Assembly: GCA_040776805.1 (NCBI GenBank)
Contig: JAXGZS010000001.1
Coordinates: 372,001 to 436,000, forward strand
From: UBA7702 sp040776805
GTDB taxonomy: Bacteria > Bacillota > Dehalobacteriia > UBA7702
Reading direction: 5' to 3'
Length of the DNA stretch: 64,000 bases
In this document: one piece after another, positions 38,390 through 45,171 of the stretch
How positions within the stretch are numbered: the first letter of the stretch is position 1
Layout: the number at the start of each line of letters is the position of its first letter
Translations under genes and position numbers: made by a program
Notes under the pieces: model-generated
Databases searched by the model: none
What the model saw: only the letters and a program-made list of their open reading frames with translations
What the model was told of the DNA's origin: nothing

Positions 38390-39235
38390 TTGAAATGGAA
38401 GCAGGGAGAAAGCGAAGGGATGAAAAAGAATATTGATATTGGGGCTTTTGTTGTTTCTGTATTTTCATTGGTAGTTGGGTTTATGCTGCTGGGATATTTT
38501 AATCAGGAAAAGATTGTGAACATAAAGTATGATTTACTGGTTGCTGAATATGAAGATGAATTGAATGCTTATGATGAATCCTTTGATGCCTATTTAAAAG
38601 CGTATGAGCAATACGAATTGGATTTATGTAGGTATAACGAAGCCGTTGAGGCAGCTGCAAATAAGAACGAAATACCGGAGAATGGTATTATCAAGGTAAA
38701 AGCTAATTATAGCATAGACACTTCGGATAATAATTCCGTGGGAAATGAATGGGGTTATATTCTTAAAATAAACGGCAGTGACTTGACGTATTCACCTGCG
38801 ATCTTTTCTATTAATGCCCATGATCCATTCACGATTTGCGTAGAAATAGAAGAATATGACGAGGCAAACTCTGATTATGGTTTTACCAAAGAGGTTGTTC
38901 ACTATACAAATGAAGAAATACTGGCGGGAATTGGTAAAGATATTACCGTAAATGTGGAAGAAGGTGACGGCAGGTACACTGGACATGTTGCTTATATCAA
39001 AGTGCATATTGACATCATAAGGGAGATTGAGCAAATATATATTCCCAATAAACCTCAAAAGCCCGTCGATGACGTTATGGCTAAACCCGTTGAACCCAGA
39101 AGGGAAAGTGTAAACGTGGACGTCTTTGATCTGATAAAAGACAGCAAAATGATATTGGTATATACCGTGATTGCCTCTGCCATTATGGTTGTGCTATTTA
39201 TTTTATTTTTAAAAAAGCACTGGATTTCGAAATGA
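38390..39235 (+). CDS. Unrecognised two-span membrane protein with extracytoplasmic domain
   Basis: 281 residues, no family recognised. Topology: a short N terminus, helix about 21-37, an outer region of about 220 residues, helix about 254-275 and a short basic C terminus. The outer region opens with a Tyr- and acid-rich coiled-coil-like stretch (YEDELNAYDESFDAYLKAYE) and continues with a beta-rich part, then a Pro-rich linker (PNKPQKPVDDVMAKPVEP). TTG at 38390 follows GAGGAAG; an in-frame ATG at 38420 is the alternative. AT-rich compared with neighbours. Divergent XRE gene and operator-like repeats suggest regulated expression. Function unknown. Confidence 0.6.
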   Translation: MKWKQGESEGMKKNIDIGAFVVSVFSLVVGFMLLGYFNQEKIVNIKYDLLVAEYEDELNAYDESFDAYLKAYEQYELDLCRYNEAVEAAANKNEIPENGIIKVKANYSIDTSDNNSVGNEWGYILKINGSDLTYSPAIFSINAHDPFTICVEIEEYDEANSDYGFTKEVVHYTNEEILAGIGKDITVNVEEGDGRYTGHVAYIKVHIDIIREIEQIYIPNKPQKPVDDVMAKPVEPRRESVNVDVFDLIKDSKMILVYTVIASAIMVVLFILFLKKHWISK

Positions 39236-39424
39236 AAGAACTAAAGATCAATGCCTTATGTAAAAGGGTGCCATCAGGATACATCTTAAATGGATAGCGC
39301 GGTTTTTGCGTATATCATGTTTTTGTGGTAAGCCTGACCCAGGATACCTTTTGATTTAGTGTAAACACTCTTTGCGATGAAAGCATATGATAGAGGGAAT
39401 ACCTATTTCAGAGGGGTGTGTTCT

Positions 39425-40165
39425 TTGGACTCAAACTGTTTGCATATTGGCATGAAAGCGCCGGATTTCACTGCGAACTCCACCATGGGTCCGATCACTT
39501 TGTCCGATTACAAAGGAAAATGGGTCATTTTCTTTTCCCATCCCGGTGATTTTACTCCGGTTTGCACCACGGAATTCCTTGGCTTTGCCCCGGCGGAAGA
39601 GGATTTTACCGCCCTCAACGCCCAGCTGCTCGGATTGAGCATTGACAGTAATACTTCCCATCTTGCATGGGTCAATACCATCTATCAAATCACCGGCGTG
39701 ACCATTCCTTTTCCCGTCATCGCGGACAGAATGGGAGACGTGGCCCATCTCTACGGCATGGTCGCTCCGGATGTCAGCAATGAAGAAACGGTGCGGAATG
39801 TGTATTTTATTGATCCGCGTCAAATCATCCGGGCCATATTGATCTATCCGTTGACCAACGGGCGCAGCATTCCGGAAATCCTGCGGCTATTGACTGCACT
39901 GCAAACGACGGATCGGGATAAGGTCGTGACACCGGCCAACTGGCAGCCTGGCCAGGCGACGATGGTACCGCCGCCGCAAACATACGACCAGCTTGTGGCC
40001 CGCGAACAGAACCCGCAGCAGCTTGGTCTTGCTTGCAGAGACTGGTTTTGGTGTTATAATGTCCAAACAGCCGCAGCATCCGGTCGGCGAATGGTTTTTG
40101 GTGAGCATAAGGATTTGCCGTTAAGTTCTTCGGATGATGAAAATAAGGGTTGGCGCAGGACGTAA
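39425..40165 (+). CDS. Peroxiredoxin (Prx6-like, AhpC/TSA family)
   Basis: Thiol peroxidase of 246 residues. The peroxidatic Cys47 sits in PGDFTPVCTTEF, and the Arg of NVYFIDPRQIIRA and the extended C-terminal domain (WQPGQATMVPPPQTYDQL) are typical of the Prx6 branch. A late CRDWFWC pair could supply the resolving Cys, as in archaeal-type members. TTG at 39425 is preferred because GAGGGG precedes it; an in-frame ATG at 39377 adds 16 residues with no family match. A terminator follows. Likely protects an anaerobe from peroxide. Confidence 0.9.
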   Translation: MDSNCLHIGMKAPDFTANSTMGPITLSDYKGKWVIFFSHPGDFTPVCTTEFLGFAPAEEDFTALNAQLLGLSIDSNTSHLAWVNTIYQITGVTIPFPVIADRMGDVAHLYGMVAPDVSNEETVRNVYFIDPRQIIRAILIYPLTNGRSIPEILRLLTALQTTDRDKVVTPANWQPGQATMVPPPQTYDQLVAREQNPQQLGLACRDWFWCYNVQTAAASGRRMVFGEHKDLPLSSSDDENKGWRRT

Positions 40166-40206
40166 ATCCTGCGGACCGGACCCATTGACCGTCTTTATCG
40201 TAATGA

Positions 40207-40265
40207 AGAGGGTGTCCCTTTCGATAAGTTTTTGAACTTATTGTTTCGGGGCGCCCTCTTTTTTA
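40207..40265 (+). terminator. Terminator after the peroxiredoxin
   Basis: AGAGGGTGTCCC pairs with GGGGCGCCCTCT, with an inner ATAAGTT/AACTTAT stem, then TTTTTTA. Confidence 0.8.
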
Positions 40266-40361
40266 TAAAAAATCCAACACGATCGCCTCGATCTTCTTCG
40301 CGCCGGAGACACGTGGAAAGAGTTTAGAAGATACCTTGGAGTAAGATAGACCGGCAAACCC

Positions 40362-40390
40362 TTGCAAAGGAAAGCAAAATGGGCTAAAAT
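40362..40390 (+). promoter_or_regulatory. Sigma-A promoter of the aminotransferase
   Basis: TTGCAA (40362-40367), 17-nt spacer, TAAAAT (40385-40390), 33 bp before the ATG. Confidence 0.55.
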
Positions 40391-40422
40391 TATGATATAT
40401 GATTTGCTAAGGGGCGATTGAA

Positions 40423-41586
40423 ATGACAGTAAAAGCGAAACGGTTGGACTTCTTTGAAGAGGGGATCTTCATTAAAATCAATAAAAAAGTAGTGGAAATG
40501 GTGGCGGCGGGACGCAAGATCTATAATCTTTCCGTCGGCACGCCGGATTTCCCGCCTCAGGAACACGTGATGGCGGCGTTGGCGCAAAGCGCCCTGAATC
40601 CAACTTCTTACAAATACTCTCTACGGGACTTTCCCGATGTCCTTGAGGCCGTCGCCGACTACTATAAAAAGCGCTTCGGCGTGACTTTAAATCACGCTGA
40701 AATCATGGCGGTTCACGGTACCCAGGAGGGCATGGGCCATCTGGGCCTGGCCATCTGCAACCCTGGCGACGTGGTGTTGCTGCCGGATCCCGGTTATCCT
40801 GTTTTTGAGGCCGGGGCGCATTTCGGCGGCGCGGAAATCGTCCATTATCCGCTGTTAAGGGAAAACGATTTTTTGCCGGTGCTGGCCGGCATTTCCCCGG
40901 CAGTTTACGAAAAAACCAAGTATATCGTCGTATCGTACCCCACCAATCCCACCGGCGCTGTGGCGCCCAAGTCTTTCTATGAATCGTTGATCGCCTACGC
41001 CAAAAAATACGACTTTTATATCATCAACGACAACGCCTATCCCGATATCATCTTTACGGAGGATCCGGGATACTCCTTTCTTTCCCTGCCCGGCGCCAAG
41101 GAAGTGGGGGCGGAGTTCTTCTCCTTGAGTAAGACCTTTGATCTTTGTGGCGCCCGCATCTCCTTTTTTATTGGCAACAGGGAATTGGTGGAGGCTCTCT
41201 CCCTGCTCCGCAGTCAACTGGATTTCGGCGTTTTCTACCCGTTGCAAAGAGCCGCTGTGGCGGCCCTCAGTGGTCCCCTGGACTTTGTGGAAACCCAGCG
41301 TATGGCCTATAAAAAGCGACGGGATGCATTATGCGGCGGCTTGCGTCAAATCGGTTGGCCCGTCGAAAATAATATGGGTACCATGTTCGTCTTTGCCAAA
41401 ATCCCGCCGCAATACGATTCTTCCGAAGTGTTTGCCGATTTGCTTTTGGAAAAAACCGGCGTGGTCTGCACGCCGGGGATCGCCTTCGGCGCGTGCGGCG
41501 AAGGTTACGTCCGCTTCGCTCTGACCCAGCCTGCGGAGATCCTTGAAGAAGTGGCTGCCCTGATCGGTAAAAGCGGTCTGATTTGA
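40423..41586 (+). CDS. Class I/II PLP-dependent aminotransferase
   Basis: 387 residues, fold type I. Seen: LSVGTPDFPPQEHV near the start, the PLP contact region HGTQEGMGHLGLAICNPGD, PDPGYPVF, VSYPTNPTGAVA, NDNAYPDI and the Schiff-base Lys237 in SLSKTFDLCGARISF, then GTMFVFAKIP and the C-terminal substrate Arg in GYVRFAL. The pattern is closest to the AspC/AlaT/LL-diaminopimelate aminotransferase group; the exact amino donor is not readable. It has its own promoter. Downstream is a MerR remnant. Confidence 0.88.
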   Translation: MTVKAKRLDFFEEGIFIKINKKVVEMVAAGRKIYNLSVGTPDFPPQEHVMAALAQSALNPTSYKYSLRDFPDVLEAVADYYKKRFGVTLNHAEIMAVHGTQEGMGHLGLAICNPGDVVLLPDPGYPVFEAGAHFGGAEIVHYPLLRENDFLPVLAGISPAVYEKTKYIVVSYPTNPTGAVAPKSFYESLIAYAKKYDFYIINDNAYPDIIFTEDPGYSFLSLPGAKEVGAEFFSLSKTFDLCGARISFFIGNRELVEALSLLRSQLDFGVFYPLQRAAVAALSGPLDFVETQRMAYKKRRDALCGGLRQIGWPVENNMGTMFVFAKIPPQYDSSEVFADLLLEKTGVVCTPGIAFGACGEGYVRFALTQPAEILEEVAALIGKSGLI

Positions 41587-41617
41587 AGATTTCCGAAAAA
41601 CCCTTGATTCTGACGTT

Positions 41618-41730
41618 ATGTTATGCCTTCGTAAAACGGCAAATCTCTTCGGCATCAGCGTGCACACGCTCCGTTATGATGACAACATCGGGATTTTGAA
41701 AGACGCAAAGGTCAGCGAAGTCAGCGCCGT
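41618..41730 (+). pseudogene. Remnant of a MerR-family regulator
   Basis: ATG at 41618 opens a stretch reading KTANLFGISVHTLRYDDNIGILKDAKVSE. This is the MerR DNA-binding start (normally followed by YR-Y-D and a second wing). After about residue 33 the sequence loses all similarity and becomes basic and low-meaning, though the frame stays open to 41857. No ribosome site is evident. Best read as a truncated, decayed gene. Confidence 0.55.
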
Positions 41731-41812
41731 TTATTGCGCGTCGAGTGAACGCCGCGTTGGAAAAAAGAGGAGGGAAGCGGCTCTCCTTTCCATCGGTGAT
41801 AGGAAAAAGGGT

Positions 41813-41840
41813 TGGCGTCTTAAAAACGCCGCTTTTTTTC
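41813..41840 (+). terminator. Terminator before the radical SAM gene
   Basis: GGCGT/ACGCC stem with loop CTTAAAA, then GCTTTTTTT. Confidence 0.7.
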
Positions 41841-41876
41841 CTCCGCAAAGGAAATAAGCATGGACGAGGTATGGAA

Positions 41877-42965
41877 ATGAAGAAAACATTTTCTTTGGCA
41901 CAATATTTGGCCCAAGGGGTGGAGGGCGTTGTGAAAGAAGTGGTCAAGACCGCTTTGGGCAATCCCAAAGCCGGTCTTTTTATGGCGCGATTCGCCGGGG
42001 CCAGCCATAAAGCGGAGAAGCGCCGGCAGGAGGCGGAAGCCCGGGGGGAACACATTCCGCCGTTTCTCATCGCCTCGATCACAAGCAGCTGCAATCTGCG
42101 CTGTGCCGGCTGTTACGCCAGGGAAAAACAGGGCTGCGGCGAGAAAGAGCACGACGATGTTTTGACGGCCGCGCAGTGGCGGAAAATTTTTCGCGAGGCG
42201 GAAACCTTGGGTATCAGCTTTGTTTTGCTTGCCGGCGGCGAACCGTTGCTGCGCAAAGATGTACTGATCGCGGCAGGAGAGATGCCGTCGATCCTGTTCC
42301 CTGTTTTTACCAACGGCCTCCTCTTTGACGACGACCTTTTTACGCTCTTTGACCGTCGCAGAAACCTGATTCCCATGGTAAGCCTGGAAGGCCAGGAGTA
42401 CTTTACCGACAGGCGGCGGGGCAGCGGCGTTTATGAAAAACTGCTTTGCGTCATGGACCGTTTGACCAAGGAGGGTATCCTGTTTGGCGTTTCGGTTACC
42501 GTTACCACGGAGAATGCCGAGGAAGTGACTTCCGCTGCATTTCTTCACCAACTAAAAGCCAAAGGCTGTAAAGCCGTGATTTATGTGGAATACGTACCCT
42601 TTGGCGGGGAACAGGGGCATCTCGCCTTTGCGGAGGAGGATCGGGCACGCTTTGGCGACCGCCTCCTGATTTTACGCAGTTCCTATAAAGACATGGTTCT
42701 GATCGCTTTCCCCGGCGACGAGGAGGAAAGCGGCGGTTGCCTGGCGGCGGGCCGTGGGTTTTTCCATATCAATGCCAAGGGAGGCGCGGAACCGTGTCCC
42801 TTTTCCCCTTATTCCGATTATAATGTCAAGGACGGTACTCTTTTAGAGGCCTTGAATTCTGATTTGTTCACGCATCTGCAAGACAGCGGTATGCTCTTGG
42901 CGGAGCATACCGGCGGCTGCACCCTCTTCACCCGCAAGGATGAAGTGGAGGCCTTCCTGAAGTAA
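41877..42965 (+). CDS. Radical SAM protein
   Basis: 362 residues. The [4Fe-4S] motif is CNLRCAGCY (Cys-x3-Cys-x2-Cys) near residue 75, in the order SITSSCNLRC. Next come the SAM-binding LAGGEPLLRKDVL (GGE motif) and TNGLL, typical of the MoaA/NirJ/SPASM-type group. The N terminus has about 60 residues with an amphipathic stretch, and the C terminus has a few further Cys (ESGGCLAAGRGFFHINAKGGAEPCPFSPY) that could bind an auxiliary cluster. Substrate unknown; no peptide substrate gene is visible next to it. ATG 41877 lies behind GACGAGG; ATG 41871 is in frame but too close to that site. Confidence 0.82.
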   Translation: MKKTFSLAQYLAQGVEGVVKEVVKTALGNPKAGLFMARFAGASHKAEKRRQEAEARGEHIPPFLIASITSSCNLRCAGCYAREKQGCGEKEHDDVLTAAQWRKIFREAETLGISFVLLAGGEPLLRKDVLIAAGEMPSILFPVFTNGLLFDDDLFTLFDRRRNLIPMVSLEGQEYFTDRRRGSGVYEKLLCVMDRLTKEGILFGVSVTVTTENAEEVTSAAFLHQLKAKGCKAVIYVEYVPFGGEQGHLAFAEEDRARFGDRLLILRSSYKDMVLIAFPGDEEESGGCLAAGRGFFHINAKGGAEPCPFSPYSDYNVKDGTLLEALNSDLFTHLQDSGMLLAEHTGGCTLFTRKDEVEAFLK

Positions 42966-43166
42966 ATAAATCGAATCCATTGGCAGGTATTCTTGCCCTA
43001 TCCGGAGGATATCATGTTGCCGTAAACCCAGTGTTTCACAGCACGGAGCGTTTGCCTTGCCACGGAGACCCTTGCATTCTCTTCGGTTGACGGTTTCCGC
43101 GAAGTATGTTACGGTATTGATATCAAAGCGGACGCGCTGAAATTTTCGGAGTGTGGAGGTGAAAAG

Positions 43167-43409
43167 ATGAGTACGGTCATTGTCGCCATCGTTTTTCTTG
43201 CTCTGATCACTGTTGTGACGGTGTATTCCATGAAGAGGCGGAGTAGCTGCGGCAGCTGCCGTCGTTGTTCCTTAGAGGACAAAACAGCTTGTGAGACCAC
43301 GCCGCCGGGCAAAGATAACGATAGAAAATCAAATGAACCAAATGAATCAGATCAATCAGAGGAACCAGAGGAATCCGAGGAATCCGAGGAATCGGAACAA
43401 TCCGAATAA
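43167..43409 (+). CDS. Small Cys-rich membrane-anchored protein with acidic repeat tail
   Basis: 80 residues. One N-terminal helix (VIVAIVFLALITVVTVY), then a basic CGSCRRCSLEDKTAC motif, then a tail of repeated EES/ESE units. GGAGGTG precedes the ATG. The helix plus clustered Cys resembles the small FeoB-associated Cys-rich proteins, but no feo gene is present here and the long acidic tail is not typical. Metal or redox binding at the membrane surface is a guess. A strong terminator follows. Confidence 0.6.
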   Translation: MSTVIVAIVFLALITVVTVYSMKRRSSCGSCRRCSLEDKTACETTPPGKDNDRKSNEPNESDQSEEPEESEESEESEQSE

Positions 43410-43436
43410 TCAGATCAACCAGATCCATAATTCAGC

Positions 43437-43475
43437 AAAAGCATAACCACCCGTCAAACGGGTGGTTATGCTTTT
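43437..43475 (+). terminator. Terminator after the Cys-rich protein
   Basis: AAAAGCATAACCACCCG pairs perfectly with CGGGTGGTTATGCTTTT around a 5-nt loop. Confidence 0.9.
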
Positions 43476-43586
43476 ATGGGGTTCTTTATGGGACAACTTT
43501 TTTTGATAAATTTGGAAAGGATTTGCTAAGATGTGACGACGCCTTTGTGCAAAATTTTAAATTATTTTAAAAAAATTTTATCATAA

Positions 43587-43614
43587 TAAATAATTGAATA
43601 AAAAATACGGATAT
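43587..43614 (+). promoter_or_regulatory. Sigma-D-like promoter remnant before the chemoreceptor relic
   Basis: TAAA (43587-43590), 16-nt spacer, ACGGATAT (43607-43614), aligned with the four array promoters including TAAATAATTGAA-type spacing. Confidence 0.5.
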
Positions 43615-43651
43615 ATAATACAAGAGTATAATATCAAGATAAAGTTGGTTC

Positions 43652-43998
43652 ATGGAAAAAGCTATTTTAGAAGTGAATGCCAACTAAAATGTAGTGAAAA
43701 TAAGAAACTGACGAACAAATGTTGATCAAAACAATGGCCGCCCTGTTTTTTGTCGTGTTGATTGTGATTGCCGCTCTACGCGTGCCACTGCAAGCTGCCT
43801 TTAAGCAAGGCAGGACCATCGGATCGAAAAGTTTGCAGTGTATCACAGTAAAATATTCATAAGTTATTTGGGAAAGGCAGATAACTTTTTCGGATTATTC
43901 GCAAAAAATGTGGTAAAGGGCAGAGGTTTTCAGCGTGATAGGGCACGTGATTCGTCGGACAATGTTTTGGTCGCTAAAATAGCTTCTCGTCATCTCAG
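43652..43998 (+). pseudogene. Decayed chemoreceptor 5' fragment
   Basis: Aligns with the first 330 bp of the receptor array genes. Readable blocks include LIKTMAALFFVVLIVIAAL (membrane helix 1, compare LTKTMVALFFVMLVVIVTL), then AAF, ISYLGKADNF (compare VSYLEKMDNF) and LFAKNVV (compare LANNVAN), and finally DSSDNVLV (compare DSLASVLV). Several frame breaks and stops intervene. The match fades near 43998 and no sensor or signalling domain follows. A sigma-D-like promoter relic precedes it. This is a dispersed dead copy, about 28 kb from the array. Confidence 0.75.
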
Positions 43999-44190
43999 GT
44001 AATGCAGCGCCAGGTTTCTCGTTTATGTCTTAGATATTTTCTTAAACTGTTCATGGCAAGCGTATGAGTTGAGATGGAACGTCATCAATTCATGTGCTTT
44101 TCTTTTTTGGCTTCGCTATCATTTTTTCTGTATGAAAACAAATTTAAGGATGGTGTTTATTTCATGCTATAGCGAATGGGGGTGGCATTT
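43999..44190. other. Gap between chemoreceptor relic and sortase-like gene
   Basis: AT-rich, with no open frame worth reporting and no hairpin terminator seen. GGGGGTGG just before 44191 is the ribosome site of the next gene. Confidence 0.4.
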
Positions 44191-45021
44191 ATGAAATGGA
44201 AATGGCTTCGCCTTGTTTTTACAATTCTCTTAACCGGCGCTTTTTTAATCGCTTTTGCCGATATGGCCACAGGGATGATCGCCTCGAAGCAGCTCACCGC
44301 CGCGGTGCGGGGAAATCAAGCTGTGACGGTGGCGCAAAAAGACGCTGTTACAACGAAGGTCAAAGATAGTACCGCCGAGACGACGGAAGCGGTGAACGCG
44401 GCGGTTCAAACAACAGCATTCGAAGCCGATTCTGAGGCGCCAGAGTTGGCGGCCCAAGAAACGGAACCGGAACCGGATTCGGCGCAAACTTGTGTCAATC
44501 ATACTTTTGGCCCCTGGGAAACGGTCACCGCGCCCACGGTCAACGATTGCGGTTCGCAAGAAAGAACCTGCGCAACTTGCGGTCATGAGGAAACGGAAGC
44601 GCTTCCCAAACTGACTGCGGAAAACAATTCCGTATGCATTCCCAGCGCCAATATCGTCATTCCTTTTACTTTGACAGAACTGAATCAGACGAACGTCGAC
44701 GCTTGCGGCGCTGTTTGTGATTTGGGCTTTTTTAAAACGTATTTTGGCACTGACGATATTATGGTCTCGGGACATCGTACCAATGTCATCGGCAAGTTGT
44801 ATCGCACTGCGGTTGGCGATGAAATCACTTTGAATTTGAACGGAAATCTAACCACCTATACGGTGATCGTCAGCGAAGAAGCGACGATCTCGGCGGACGG
44901 TAAAGACTATATCGGCGTAAATACGGGTACGCGGTTTGTTACCGCCTCCTATGACCAGCAGGCATTGCGGATATATACCTGCTATGGTGAGGGCAGATGG
45001 GTCGTCACCGCGCTGAAATAG
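44191..45021 (+). CDS. Sortase-like protein with Cys/His motif domain
   Basis: 276 residues. An N-terminal helix (about 6-28) is followed by an Ala/Glu/Thr-rich linker to about 95. A short surface-type motif comes next: CVNHTFGPWETVTAP, then CGSQERTCATCGHEE. The rest is a sortase-like barrel with IPSANIVIPF, VSGHRTN (His195), a GD-EITLN turn, and LRIYTCYGEGRW (Cys264, Arg269). His, Cys and Arg are in the right order and spacing, but the strand before Cys is RIYTC rather than TLxTC. ATG 44191 is chosen because GGGGGTGG precedes it; ATG 44176 is in frame. No sorting-signal substrate lies next to it. Confidence 0.72.
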   Translation: MKWKWLRLVFTILLTGAFLIAFADMATGMIASKQLTAAVRGNQAVTVAQKDAVTTKVKDSTAETTEAVNAAVQTTAFEADSEAPELAAQETEPEPDSAQTCVNHTFGPWETVTAPTVNDCGSQERTCATCGHEETEALPKLTAENNSVCIPSANIVIPFTLTELNQTNVDACGAVCDLGFFKTYFGTDDIMVSGHRTNVIGKLYRTAVGDEITLNLNGNLTTYTVIVSEEATISADGKDYIGVNTGTRFVTASYDQQALRIYTCYGEGRWVVTALK

Positions 45022-45104
45022 CGATGATGATATTTTTAGCATTACCCTGAACCAAGTATTTTTAGCAGCCTGTTATGATGCAGCTAAAAACCTTATGTGT
45101 ATTT

Positions 45105-45147
45105 TAAGAGCCGTTCAGTTTTTCTGAACGGCTCTTCTGCATTTTTT
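45105..45147. terminator. Shared terminator between convergent genes
   Basis: AAGAGCCGTTCAG pairs with CTGAACGGCTCTT around a T loop; flanked by A and T runs so that it works for both strands. Confidence 0.85.
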
Positions 45148-45171
45148 GTTGCTCTCTGTTTGATTTTGCGG

